Below the pieces are notes generated by a model that saw only the letters and a list, made by a program, of their open reading frames with translations, was not told where the DNA came from and ran no database searches. A program made the position numbers and the translations under genes. 64,000 nt of DNA from Deinococcus fonticola. Lineage in GTDB: Bacteria; Deinococcota; Deinococci; Deinococcales; Deinococcaceae. Positions 1 to 13,514 of the stretch are shown piece by piece. The DNA is taken from NCBI RefSeq assembly GCF_004634215.1, contig NZ_SMMH01000017.1, forward strand, positions 1 to 64,000. The letters run 5' to 3'. The first letter of the stretch is position 1; every line of letters begins with the position of its first letter.

Positions 1-1
1 T

Positions 2-106
2 CAGTTCCGCACCTGGTACAACACCGTCCGCCCGCATTCGGTCTTGGGGTACAGCTACCCCTGGGTTAAGCTTCTGGAAGTGGCTGAGTCTCTCAAAGCC
101 GCTTGA
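2..106 (+). CDS. IS transposase, C-terminal fragment (cut by window start)
   Basis: An open frame enters from the left edge and stops at 104-106. It encodes 34 residues with the WYNTVRPHSVLGY pattern, typical of the C-terminus of rve-type (DDE integrase core) transposases of IS3/IS481-like elements. This is only the tail of the gene; the rest lies outside the window. The right end of the element should lie within the next few tens of bases, because the following reading frame is open straight through the junction region. The exact IS family cannot be fixed from this fragment. Confidence 0.7.
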   Translation, partial: QFRTWYNTVRPHSVLGYSYPWVKLLEVAESLKAA

Positions 107-176
107 AGGATTTTCTGGAGCACTACCTACAGCCACCATTGGGAAAACCAGCGTCAAGCTTGGTGGTGCGGTCAAC

Positions 177-1397
177 TTGCCGAACGGGACGTATACCGTC
201 CAAGGGACAGCCATCGGTGTGGGCGCAAAAGTGTATGTCGCTAAGCCTCTAACTATTGCGGTCAAGGGCAACACCAACATCAAGGTCAGCTATGAGAAAC
301 TTCCGCCCGGCGCACCTGATCCCCTCTTCGGTGCCGGGGGGCAGCGCAAGACCGCCATTACAGGGCTGCCCGTGTTTGATCACTGGTATGTCATGTCGTC
401 CGGGTCTGACCTGCCTGTCATCACGTCGGCGGGCACATCCGGTAACAACCGCCAGCAGCTCGTTGGCCTGACGGGGACGGCCCTCGGCCCTGCTACACCT
501 GTTCAACTGCGGGACGGCCTAGTGTGGCGCAATCCCACACCGCTCATCAAAGACGGCAACGGCTACCTCGCGGGCGTCAGTGACGTTTTTGGTACTGTGG
601 TGCGCTACGACCGCACCGGCAAACAGGACAGCAGCTGGAAAACGACGCCCAGCCTCGGGCCGTACGTCAGAGGCTTGCTGCGCCTTCCTGATGGCGGTCT
701 GCTGGCCTACGGCGGCCAGACCTCACCCGAGGTCTGGAAGCTCTCCGCGAATGGGGCGGCGGACGCGAAGTTTGGTGAGGGCGGACGCCTGTCACTGGCA
801 GCGGTTGATCCCACTTTGGATAACAACGGATATGTAAAAACGGCCCGCATCATGTCTGATGGGCGAGTACGTCTGGCAGTAATTGAGGGCAGCCTGCTGT
901 CGCTGATTGATCTCAGCATCGACGGACAGCCCAAGCTGGTTGCCCCTGCACTCCGCTTACCCTTCGCCGCCACCTCCCTTGACCCTGCGGCCAACATCGT
1001 GATTCAGGCCAACGGCAGTGTGTACGTGCTAACGGCGGATTCAAATAAATACCAGACCCAACTGGTGCGGGTCACACCGTCTGGGGGACGCGACCCCGCC
1101 TTCAAAGCTCCGCCCGCATCCAATGCGCTGTCGATGGCGGGCGTCACAGTACAACCCGACGGCAAAGTGGTGATCGCCTACCGCACGCCTGACAGTGACT
1201 CACGCATCATCCGTTACCTGCGGACTGGCGAGGTCGACCAGGCTTTTGGCAACAAAGGCATCGTCCAAGTCAAGGATCTCGTCTACGGCGTGGAGATGGC
1301 TGCCGACGGCAAGTTGTATTTGGTCGGTGCAGGGGTGGCGGAGGCACTGGTGCCGTCCTCCGCTTTTCTGCGCATCACGCGTCTGCTTGCCGAGTAA
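177..1397 (+). CDS. Delta-60 repeat-type surface protein, 5'-truncated by the IS
   Basis: The only start available is a TTG at 177, but the frame is open upstream to the IS tail and reads like the interior of a beta-rich domain from about 129 (ATIGKTSVKLGGAVN). The true N-terminus was therefore probably displaced by the insertion. The 406 residues contain several delta-60-like units, each with a G-x-x-D-x-x-F-G-x-x-G signature (DPLFGAGG, DAKFGEGG, DQAFGNKG), a pattern of predicted beta-propeller secreted proteins. No signal peptide remains. It lies 29 bp before a lipoprotein gene. It is probably a non-functional remnant, although the frame itself is intact. Confidence 0.6.
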   Translation: MPNGTYTVQGTAIGVGAKVYVAKPLTIAVKGNTNIKVSYEKLPPGAPDPLFGAGGQRKTAITGLPVFDHWYVMSSGSDLPVITSAGTSGNNRQQLVGLTGTALGPATPVQLRDGLVWRNPTPLIKDGNGYLAGVSDVFGTVVRYDRTGKQDSSWKTTPSLGPYVRGLLRLPDGGLLAYGGQTSPEVWKLSANGAADAKFGEGGRLSLAAVDPTLDNNGYVKTARIMSDGRVRLAVIEGSLLSLIDLSIDGQPKLVAPALRLPFAATSLDPAANIVIQANGSVYVLTADSNKYQTQLVRVTPSGGRDPAFKAPPASNALSMAGVTVQPDGKVVIAYRTPDSDSRIIRYLRTGEVDQAFGNKGIVQVKDLVYGVEMAADGKLYLVGAGVAEALVPSSAFLRITRLLAE

Positions 1398-1426
1398 CCT
1401 ACACATAGCAACCACCGGAGGAAATC

Positions 1427-1795
1427 ATGTTAGGAAAACGTTGGATCAGTATTGCGGCCCTCGCTCTCGCCCTCACATCGTGTGCCCAGCCAGCCGTGCC
1501 AAAAGTGACAGATGATGACGCACCTGTGATCACCAAAGTGTGGATTACGGATAACAACGCAACTATGGCTGACACGCTGATGGTGGCCGACGTGTCCGAT
1601 GATGTGGGTCTGGCAAAAGTGGAGTTTTACATCGGCGCCAACAAGGTCGGTGAGGTTGATGCCAAGAGTGCAACCGGCGGCAGCTACTCCGTGAAGGTAG
1701 GCGAGAAGGGGTACGCCTGCCTGTTGACGAAGGTGATCGCCACCGACACGGCAGGTAACCGCACGGAGGCAAACGGCTCCACCAGGTGCATCTGA
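1427..1795 (+). CDS. Small lipoprotein with an Ig-like domain
   Basis: This 122-residue protein starts at an ATG preceded by a clear ribosome binding site (GGAGG, about 6 nt upstream). Residues 1-19 form a lipoprotein signal peptide with lipobox LTSC, so it should be lipid-anchored outside the cytoplasmic membrane. The mature part (D-D-A-P-V-I, then alternating beta strands ending with two cysteines) resembles a single bacterial Ig-like fold of the kind that follows proline/aspartate linkers in surface proteins. It lies directly after the truncated delta-60 gene and may once have shared its transcript. The specific function is unknown. Confidence 0.75.
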   Translation: MLGKRWISIAALALALTSCAQPAVPKVTDDDAPVITKVWITDNNATMADTLMVADVSDDVGLAKVEFYIGANKVGEVDAKSATGGSYSVKVGEKGYACLLTKVIATDTAGNRTEANGSTRCI

Positions 1796-1885
1796 AGCCC
1801 GTCAGAAACGAGGAAGGCTCTCCACTTCGCTGGGGGGCCTGTGTTCTTTTTCTCCTGCCCCCAAATTTATTGTTTCTTCATACAC

Positions 1886-1925
1886 GTTACTGCTGGTTAC
1901 TGCTGGTTCCTACTGGTTTCGGTAG
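1886..1925 (+). repeat. 10-bp direct repeats upstream of the integrase
   Basis: GTTACTGCTG occurs twice head to tail (1886-1895 and 1896-1905). A diverged third unit follows (GTTCCTACTG, 1906-1915), then GTTTCGGTAG. The 10-bp period places the units on one face of the helix. They lie about 60-100 bp before the integrase start, so arm-type integrase sites, an att core or a repressor site are all possible. The rest of the 1796-1983 gap shows no gene. Confidence 0.5.
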
Positions 1926-1983
1926 CGTCTGACAGGGAGAAAAACGACTGGAACGGCGCTTCAAGACCCTCTAGCGTCATGCC

Positions 1984-3171
1984 ATGACACACAACACGAA
2001 CGGCTTTCGCCATGGCAATTACGAGGAGCTTCCTGACGGTCGGGTGAGGTGGCGGGTCAGGGTGGTCTACCTGGACGGCACCACTGGGCGAAAACACGGA
2101 ACTGAAAAAAACCGCAGGGCTGCGGAGAAGGCAGTGGCGGCAGCAGTCGCCCAAGCGGGTTCCAACGTTGATCCCCAAACAGCCCCGACCATTGCTGAAC
2201 TGGTACAGGAATACATGGACGTCAAGGCAGGCACATGGAAGAAGCGCACCAACTTCAACAACCGCGACATCTTTACCCGTCACATCCAGCAGAAAATCGG
2301 ACACATCCGGGCGACCCAGTTTCGTCCGAAGGACTTGGCTCGGTATTACCAGGATCTTGGCCGCAGTGGCCTGGGCTTCAGCGGACAGAATCAGATCGCC
2401 TCACTCCTGTCGGGTGCTTACAAGCTGGCCGTAGCCGAAACCAGATTAAGTGCTCACCAGAACCCGACACAACACATCCGTCCCAAACGAAAAGGACAGG
2501 CCACGATGCGGTCATCCTTTACGCCACAGGAGGCCGCCAAGTTCTACAACGAGGCCATCAAAGACCAATGGGCGTGGCCTCTCGCATTCATGCTGTTTAC
2601 GGGTATGCGTATCGGGGAAGTGGTGGGGTTGAAGTGGTCGGAAGTAGATTTCCTGCCGGATGGCCGCACCCGCGTGAGGGTGGCAAATACCCGTGCCGAA
2701 CATCGGGGCGAGATCTTTGAGAATTCTCCCAAGTCCGCCGACAGCGAACGGGTGCTGATGGTTGCTCCCGAAGCCACCAAGATTCTCCGGTGGCGACAGG
2801 AACGCGGGCGCATCGAAGGCCAGATCGCTGGTGAACCTGTGTCCAGCTATGTGTTCTCTTCACTGCGTCGCTCAAGCAGGTACGGTCAAAAGATTCAGCC
2901 CCTGCGGCAGGACACCCTGCGCGGTGTGATGACGCGGATCTGCAAGCAGGCGAACATTCCTGTTCATCCACCACATGTCCTGCGGCACACGTGGACGTCC
3001 CTGCTGTACAGGCAGGGTGAGAACATCGCCACCATCTCCAAGGGCTTGGGACATGCCAAGATCACAACGACCACCAGCTTCTACCTCAAAGCGTTCAACG
3101 AGGATGTGGAGAACGCCCACCTCAAGCTGGACGGTCTCGCCGCCCCCACTGACCCTGACGACATTGGCTGA
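1984..3171 (+). CDS. Tyrosine recombinase / site-specific integrase
   Basis: The protein has 395 residues. Residues about 15-60 form a beta-rich arm-binding domain (D-G-R-V-R-W-R-V), about 72-165 a SAM-like core-binding domain, and 180-385 the catalytic domain. The catalytic set is present: R209 in TGMRIGEVVGLKW, a candidate K250, H331-x-x-R334 in HVLRHTW, H357 in GHAKI and nucleophile Y367. Length and layout match phage or island integrases of the lambda Int / Tn916 type. There is no excisionase-like gene beside it. It marks the mobile part of the window; which DNA it moves is not shown. The start is an ATG with no strong ribosome site. Confidence 0.9.
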   Translation: MTHNTNGFRHGNYEELPDGRVRWRVRVVYLDGTTGRKHGTEKNRRAAEKAVAAAVAQAGSNVDPQTAPTIAELVQEYMDVKAGTWKKRTNFNNRDIFTRHIQQKIGHIRATQFRPKDLARYYQDLGRSGLGFSGQNQIASLLSGAYKLAVAETRLSAHQNPTQHIRPKRKGQATMRSSFTPQEAAKFYNEAIKDQWAWPLAFMLFTGMRIGEVVGLKWSEVDFLPDGRTRVRVANTRAEHRGEIFENSPKSADSERVLMVAPEATKILRWRQERGRIEGQIAGEPVSSYVFSSLRRSSRYGQKIQPLRQDTLRGVMTRICKQANIPVHPPHVLRHTWTSLLYRQGENIATISKGLGHAKITTTTSFYLKAFNEDVENAHLKLDGLAAPTDPDDIG

Positions 3172-3189
3172 GTGAGGGGGCGAGCCTCA

Positions 3190-3348
3190 TCACTCCTCAA
3201 GCACAATCAGGGGGATCAGGCGCTCCACTAGCTCTTCGTGCATCTTTTCCAGTTGCACGGCGGTGATGGTGTCACCCTCTGTCAAAGCAGCCATGCCGGA
3301 AGCAACAAGCGCCTCGTGGCTGAGGCGGTCTCGCTGGACGCTGCCCAT
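3190..3348 (-). CDS. Possible small protein, 52 residues
   Basis: A minus-strand frame begins with ATG at 3348 and ends with TGA at 3190. It encodes 52 mostly helical, charged residues (MGSVQRDRLSHEALVASG at the start, ERLIPLIVLEE at the end). A TTG four codons upstream could also start it. No family is recognised; the size and composition resemble an antitoxin or regulatory peptide, but that is only an impression. It fills the gap between the integrase (convergent) and kdpD (same strand, upstream). There is no strong ribosome site. Confidence 0.35.
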   Translation of the reverse strand: MGSVQRDRLSHEALVASGMAALTEGDTITAVQLEKMHEELVERLIPLIVLEE

Positions 3349-3388
3349 CGCTGCTGTCAAATCCGGACAAGGTTCAGAGCCAGACGTC

Positions 3389-3423
3389 TCGGTTCATTTG
3401 CTGCTCATCAGTCAATGAACCGA
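3389..3423 (-). terminator. Inverted repeat just past kdpD
   Basis: TCGGTTCAT (3389-3397) and ATGAACCGA (3415-3423) are perfect 9-bp arms with a 17-nt loop. They lie 17 bp beyond the kdpD stop codon. There is no T-run, so this may be an mRNA-stabilising hairpin or a protein site rather than an intrinsic terminator. Confidence 0.3.
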
Positions 3424-3439
3424 CGAGTATCCCTTTGCC

Positions 3440-4531
<1,092 letters not shown>

Positions 4532-4534
4532 GGG

Positions 4535-5187
4535 CTATTTCATTCCGTCCAGCGCGAGGTTCACGGCCAGCACGTTCACCCGCTGTTCGCCCAGCACGCC
4601 GAACTGACGGCCCGTGAGGTGGGTGCGGATGACCTTCTCCACCTCGGCAGGCTGCCTTCCCCGCGCCTGCGCGATGCGGTTCACCTGCAAGAGCGCCGTC
4701 GCCAGCGAAACATCCGGGTCGAGGCCACTGGCGGAGGCGGTCACGGCGTCCACCGGAACAGGCGCGGAGTCGCTCAGGCCGTTCTCCTGGCGGAAAGCCG
4801 CGATGCGTTCCTGCACGGTGTCACGCAGTTTGGCATTGGTCGCGCCCCAGTTGCTCGCCCCGCTGTTCTCGGCGTTGTAAGGCTCCGGGCCGCTGCCGTC
4901 GGTCTTATTCGTCATGCTAGGGCGGCCATGCAGGTATTGCGGCGCGGTGAAGTTCTGCCCCAGCACGGCGGAACCGACGACTTTGCCATTCTGCGAGATC
5001 AGGCTTCCGCCCGCCTGATTCGGGAAGAGCACGCCCGCGACGCCGGTGGTCAGCAGCGGGTACGCCAGTCCGCACACCAGCGTGAACAGCACGGCGGCGA
5101 GCAGCGACGAGAGCAGCAGGCGAGGGAGGGGAGCGGGACGTGGTGCGACAGGCGCGGCGCTTTCATTGAAGAAGGGATCAGGGATGG

Positions 5188-5191
<4 letters not shown>
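4535..5191 (-). CDS. kdpC: K+-transporting ATPase subunit C
   Basis: The protein has 218 residues with one N-terminal membrane helix (about residues 25-50, [21 protein letters not shown]) and an external domain. Family hallmarks are visible: GSALLGQNF-like text ([20 protein letters not shown]), [15 protein letters not shown] and the C-terminal [11 protein letters not shown]. KdpC is the single-span subunit of the KdpFABC high-affinity K+ pump and stabilises the complex. The gene overlaps the kdpA stop by 4 bp, which indicates translational coupling. The 30-residue proline-rich cytoplasmic leader is longer than in E. coli. Confidence 0.95.
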
Positions 5192-6894
<1,703 letters not shown>

Positions 6895-6975
6895 TTAGAA
6901 ATCCTCCGGGCGAATGAGGGAATACAGCAGGTAGCCGAACAGGGCTAGCGAAATTAAGGCGAGGGCGAGGATCAT
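6895..6975 (-). CDS. kdpF: KdpF small membrane subunit, 26 residues
   Basis: The frame ATG (6975) to TAA (6895) encodes a single hydrophobic helix ending in GYLLYSLIRPEDF. This closely mirrors the C-terminal pattern of E. coli KdpF (GYLVYALINAEAF). KdpF stabilises the KdpABC complex. Its stop abuts the kdpA ATG, and its own ATG overlaps the stop of the preceding micro-ORF (ATGA), so all three are translationally chained. Genes this short are usually missed by gene finders. Confidence 0.85.
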   Translation of the reverse strand: MILALALISLALFGYLLYSLIRPEDF

Positions 6976-7052
6976 AGTTTGTCCATCCCCTTGAGGTAAA
7001 GGGCAAGCAGGGCGAAGAAAAGCAGGGAGAGCAGGATCAGGAGAATGTCCAT
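6972..7052 (-). CDS. Second 26-residue membrane micro-ORF between kdpB and kdpF
   Basis: ATG at 7052 to TGA at 6972 encodes 26 residues: an acidic N-terminus (MDILLILLSL), one hydrophobic span, and a basic end (LYLKGMDKL). A GAGG-type ribosome site lies in the bases just before it (CTGAGGTACTT). It starts 7 bp after the kdpB stop and overlaps the kdpF start by ATGA. Position, length, single span and coupling argue for a real pump-associated microprotein distinct from KdpF. By the positive-inside rule its C-terminus should be cytoplasmic. No family name is assigned. Confidence 0.6.
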   Translation of the reverse strand: MDILLILLSLLFFALLALYLKGMDKL

Positions 7053-7059
7053 AAGTACC

Positions 7060-9099
<2,040 letters not shown>

Positions 9100-9177
9100 C
9101 GGAAGGAAAAGTGCTTCATACGCCTGGATGCTCGGCCAGCAGCGTGGGAAGCTGTACCTGTCTTCTGGCTACGGGCG

Positions 9178-9193
9178 TTAGCCAATTGGCTAA
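9178..9193. promoter_or_regulatory. 16-bp perfect palindrome between kdpB and the histidine kinase
   Basis: TTAGCCAATTGGCTAA reads identically on both strands. It lies 79 bp from the kdpB start and 37 bp from the kinase start, in the divergent control region. A dyad of this size suits a dimeric regulator. The NarL-type protein encoded at 10777 is the nearest candidate, which is an inference from position. Confidence 0.55.
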
Positions 9194-9229
9194 TCCCGCT
9201 TTGTCTTATGGAAGCCTACGCTGTGGGGC

Positions 9230-10780
9230 ATGAGCATGCGGTTTCCCTCCAGCGGCAGGCAGTTCATGCGTGAACTGTTCCCGCCCCCCAAACTCCCCCT
9301 GCTGGACGCGACGGTATGGGCTGTGGCCCTCACGCTGCTGGTGGTGGTGGTGCTGGCAGACATCTTCACCCCGGCTTCGTTTGCGGTAGGAACGGTGCTG
9401 AGCGCTTCAGTCGCGCTGGCCGCGCTCGGAGAATCGAAGAAGACCGTGTGGCAGCTCACGGCGCTGGCGGTGCTGGCGAACCTGATCGCAGGCTTCTGGA
9501 ACGGCTGGCGCGACGGTGTCGAAACCTTCCATCTGCTCAACCGGGCCGTGAGCATCCTGTCGGTGGTGCTGGTGTGTGTCCTGACCATCCGCGCCCGCGA
9601 AGCGTCCGAACGGGCGGCAGCTTTGAGCCAGGAGGAACGCGAACTGACCCGCGAACGCGCCCGCAGGCAACTCGCCGAGGAGATGGGCGGCCCGCTGGGA
9701 CAGAAGGAATTTGTGGAACGGGCCGCAACCACTCTGCAAAAGCTGACCGGAGCCTCCAGCGTGGAGATTGGCGCGGTGGACAGGGCGATTCTGGGTCACC
9801 CTTACGCGTTGGCGCTCGCGCCCGACCTGACGCTACACGACCACCCCAGCCGCCTGAATCAGCGCATCCCGCTGGAATTCCTGGCCCATCCGGTCGGCGC
9901 GGGAGATGTGTGGGCCTCCGGGGGCGGAAACGTGTACCTGGCCCGTCTTCGCCGCCCCACCGAGGGCGACCTGCTGCTGATTCTGTCTAACCCGCAGACG
10001 CCGCCCAGCGTAACGGGCATGGCGATTCGCACGCTGCAACCGCTGCTGGAACGCACCGCTCTGCTCGATGACCTGCGCGAGAACCGCGAGCAACTGGCCG
10101 AACGTGGGGAGGTGCTACGCGACCTCGTCTATGCTTTCTCGCATGACCTCAGAACGCCGCTGCTGGCGAACGGCATGAACATGCGCTCGGCACTGGATGG
10201 CGCTTACGGCGAGTTGCCGCAGGAATACCGCACCAACCTGCAAAACGGCTTGGAAGCCAACGAGACATTGCTGGCGCTGGCTGACCAGCTCCTGCTGGTC
10301 GCCAAGTACGAGAGCGGGGAGAACGCCCAGGAAGAAACCCAGAGCGTGAACCTGCGTGACCTGGTGGTGAGCGTGGTGAGCGACCTGAAACCTCGCGCCC
10401 AGGCGAAGAATGTCACCTTCGATACGGCCCTGAGCGGCGTCACGGTGCAGGGCCGCAAGCACGACCTGCGCCGCGCCGTACAGAACCTGCTGGACAATGC
10501 CGTGAAGTTCAGCCCGCCGGGTGGCACGGTGCGCGTTTCTCTCAGCGATGATGACGATGAGGCGGTGGTGACTGTACGAGATCAGGGGCGGGGCATTCCT
10601 GCCGATCAGCAAGCCCGCCTGTTCCAGCGGTTCCGGGGCAGTGGGGCGGGCAGCGGCAGCGGGCTGGGCCTGTACCTCACGCGCCGCATTGCCGAGGCGC
10701 ACGGCGGCAGCGTGCGTTACCAGCGCCGCGCCGACGCCCGCAGTGAGTTCACCCTGAGCCTGCCTCTCGGTGCGCTATGA
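9230..10780 (+). CDS. Membrane histidine kinase divergent from kdp
   Basis: The protein has 516 residues. Residues about 27-122 hold four hydrophobic helices, followed by a coiled coil (123-165), a poorly conserved GAF-sized region (about 165-285), a HisKA domain with the phospho-acceptor H305 in FSHDLRTPLL, and a HATPase domain (NLLDNAVKFSPPGG, DQGRGIP, GSGLGLYLTRRI). Four helices plus a GAF-like part resemble the C-terminal half of classic KdpD, which the short KdpD here lacks. A TACGCT -10 box lies 7 nt before the ATG, so the mRNA is probably leaderless. The stop overlaps the regulator start (ATGA). Confidence 0.88.
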   Translation: MSMRFPSSGRQFMRELFPPPKLPLLDATVWAVALTLLVVVVLADIFTPASFAVGTVLSASVALAALGESKKTVWQLTALAVLANLIAGFWNGWRDGVETFHLLNRAVSILSVVLVCVLTIRAREASERAAALSQEERELTRERARRQLAEEMGGPLGQKEFVERAATTLQKLTGASSVEIGAVDRAILGHPYALALAPDLTLHDHPSRLNQRIPLEFLAHPVGAGDVWASGGGNVYLARLRRPTEGDLLLILSNPQTPPSVTGMAIRTLQPLLERTALLDDLRENREQLAERGEVLRDLVYAFSHDLRTPLLANGMNMRSALDGAYGELPQEYRTNLQNGLEANETLLALADQLLLVAKYESGENAQEETQSVNLRDLVVSVVSDLKPRAQAKNVTFDTALSGVTVQGRKHDLRRAVQNLLDNAVKFSPPGGTVRVSLSDDDDEAVVTVRDQGRGIPADQQARLFQRFRGSGAGSGSGLGLYLTRRIAEAHGGSVRYQRRADARSEFTLSLPLGAL

Positions 10781-11406
10781 CCGACCAGACGCGCATCTTG
10801 CTGGTCGAGGATCACGTCTTCACCCGTGACGGCCTGCGAACCACGCTGAACCTGCAACCCGACCTGCATGTGACCCTGGAAGCCCGTAGCGGTGAGGAAG
10901 CCCTGGAACTGCTCGCGCACCACACGGTGGATGTGGCAGTGGTGGACATAGGCCTGCCGGGCATAGACGGCATCGAGACCGCCGCGCAGATCAAACGGCA
11001 GTGGCCCGAGACCCGCATCGTCATGCTCACTGCACACAACCTGCGCGAAGAGGTGTTCGCCTCGCTCGCTTCCGGGGCGGACGCCTACTGCTTGAAAAGC
11101 GACAAGCCAGCTTTGCTGCTGCTGGGCATTCGCTCGGCGGCAGCGGGCAGCGCTTACCTTGACCCACAGGTGGCCCATCACGTACTGGGCGGTGTGCGTG
11201 CGCCGGAAGCTGGTTCGCCCCTGACGCCGCGTGAACTGGACGTGCTGCGCCTGATCGCTGACGGGCAGGGCAACAAGGAGATTGCCGCTGCCCTGGACGT
11301 GAGTGTCGGCACGGTGAAACTGCACGTGCAGGAAATTCTGGTCAAACTGCAAGCCTCAGACCGCACGCAGGCGGCCGTGAAGGCACTTAGGCAGGGGCTG
11401 CTGTAA
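10777..11406 (+). CDS. NarL/LuxR-type response regulator
   Basis: The protein has 209 residues. The receiver domain (1-120) has the acidic pair in LLVEDH, the phospho-acceptor Asp in VVDIGLPGIDG, a Thr in MLTAHN and a Lys in YCLKSDKP. The C-terminal LuxR-type HTH (about 145-205) contains LTPRELDVLRLIADGQGNKEIA and VSVGTVKLHVQEILVKL. It is translationally coupled to the kinase and is presumably its partner. The classic partner of Kdp systems, KdpE, is an OmpR-type winged helix, so this pair is a different solution if it does control kdp. The output genes are not proven. Confidence 0.9.
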   Translation: MTDQTRILLVEDHVFTRDGLRTTLNLQPDLHVTLEARSGEEALELLAHHTVDVAVVDIGLPGIDGIETAAQIKRQWPETRIVMLTAHNLREEVFASLASGADAYCLKSDKPALLLLGIRSAAAGSAYLDPQVAHHVLGGVRAPEAGSPLTPRELDVLRLIADGQGNKEIAAALDVSVGTVKLHVQEILVKLQASDRTQAAVKALRQGLL

Positions 11407-12049
11407 GGATTGAGGATACAAGGTGACCAGGAGGTAGGGGGTATCCGTCAGCTGCATGCAAGGTGCATCGTTGGTGGGATGGAGTATGGTTGGAAGTCAA
11501 TTTCACGTTCAGCATCATCAGCGACCGTGTCGTGTTCTGCATGAATGGCAGATCAAACCTGAAACTCCAAGGTTCACTTCAAGGGAGGCTGGTAGCAGGT
11601 GCTCGTAGGAATCTTTGCTGACGTCAAGGCAAAGCAGGCAGACCTCAATTACTTGTTGACCTCGTGGGGATGGTGAGGGTGCGGTACGACGTTGGCATGC
11701 AGGTCGGGATGGAAAGGCTGACAAGTGGGAAGAAAGGGAAGACCGGAAAATGCGTGTGCGAGAACGTTCGTCCCTGCAATGTCCTTCCGGCTTCCCACTT
11801 GGTGGAATGAGGGAATCACTGCCCCAGACATCATTCTCCGGACTTCTTCCCAATCTTCCCAGTATTTTTGACCTCAAAGATGAATTTGCTTCACACATCA
11901 ACCGGAGGTCGCTGGAACAGCTTGCGGCAAAAAATGTCGGTTTTCTACCGCCTTGGAACCAGTAGTCCGCATTTAGGGAGGTTACTTCCACTACTGGGCG
12001 AAAAGTGGGCGAAAACTCAAAAATAGCGGCTCGGGTACTCTGATGGCAA
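11407..12049. other. Gap between the regulator and tRNA-Lys: no convincing gene
   Basis: About 640 bp without a recognisable gene. A 157-codon minus-strand frame (11518-11991) is rich in Ser, Arg and Cys and looks like noise. The part nearest the tRNA contains TGGGCGAAAA twice (11995-12004 and 12006-12015, an 11-bp period), and near 11950 a stretch CCAGTAGT whose complement resembles the repeats before the integrase at 1906-1920. This could be the scar of an integration at the tRNA. Confidence 0.4.
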
Positions 12050-12074
12050 ATGAAAATCCCCGCACTGGGCGGGG
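12050..12074 (-). terminator. Intrinsic terminator of tRNA-Lys
   Basis: Minus-strand CCCCGC, loop CCAGT, GCGGGG (12058-12074) is followed by ATTTTCAT. It begins 11 bp past the tRNA 3' end, which fits transcription termination of the single tRNA. Confidence 0.8.
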
Positions 12075-12079
12075 TTTGT

Positions 12080-12157
<78 letters not shown>

Positions 12158-12196
12158 GAGAAGCGAAAGGGAGTATAGGCGGGCAGAGCGGGTTCG

Positions 12197-13369
<1,173 letters not shown>

Positions 13370-13383
13370 CGCACCAGTATGCC

Positions 13384-13508
13384 GCGCCTGGAACAGCTCT
13401 CCGAGTTCCGTTCCGCGGAGTACACCACTCTGCGCCACTCCGTCCTTCGTCCTGCTCATCCAAATTCACTCGCGCCGCTCGGACAAAAAGCACTTCGTTC
13501 TTTTGGCA
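13384..13508 (-). repeat. Dispersed intergenic repeat, copy A
   Basis: Read on the minus strand, this about 125-bp stretch aligns along its length with 17702-17820 on the plus strand. Shared blocks include AGAACGA-GTGCTTT, CCGAG-GG-GCGAGTGAATT, GA-GAGCAGG and GGAA-TCGGAGA-CTG. It occupies the gap between the MFS and HD-protein genes. Small dispersed intergenic repeats of this sort are known in Deinococcus genomes. Confidence 0.65.
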
Positions 13509-13514
13509 AATGCT

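Noticed and set aside
11518..11991. 157-codon minus-strand frame near tRNA-Lys
   Set aside because: No ribosome site, no recognisable domain, and Ser/Arg/Cys-rich composition unlike the neighbours; kept only as part of the gap entry.
13370..13459. N-terminal extension of the MFS transporter
   Set aside because: The extra 30 residues are hydrophilic, lie largely in the dispersed repeat, and would precede the first membrane helix without function.
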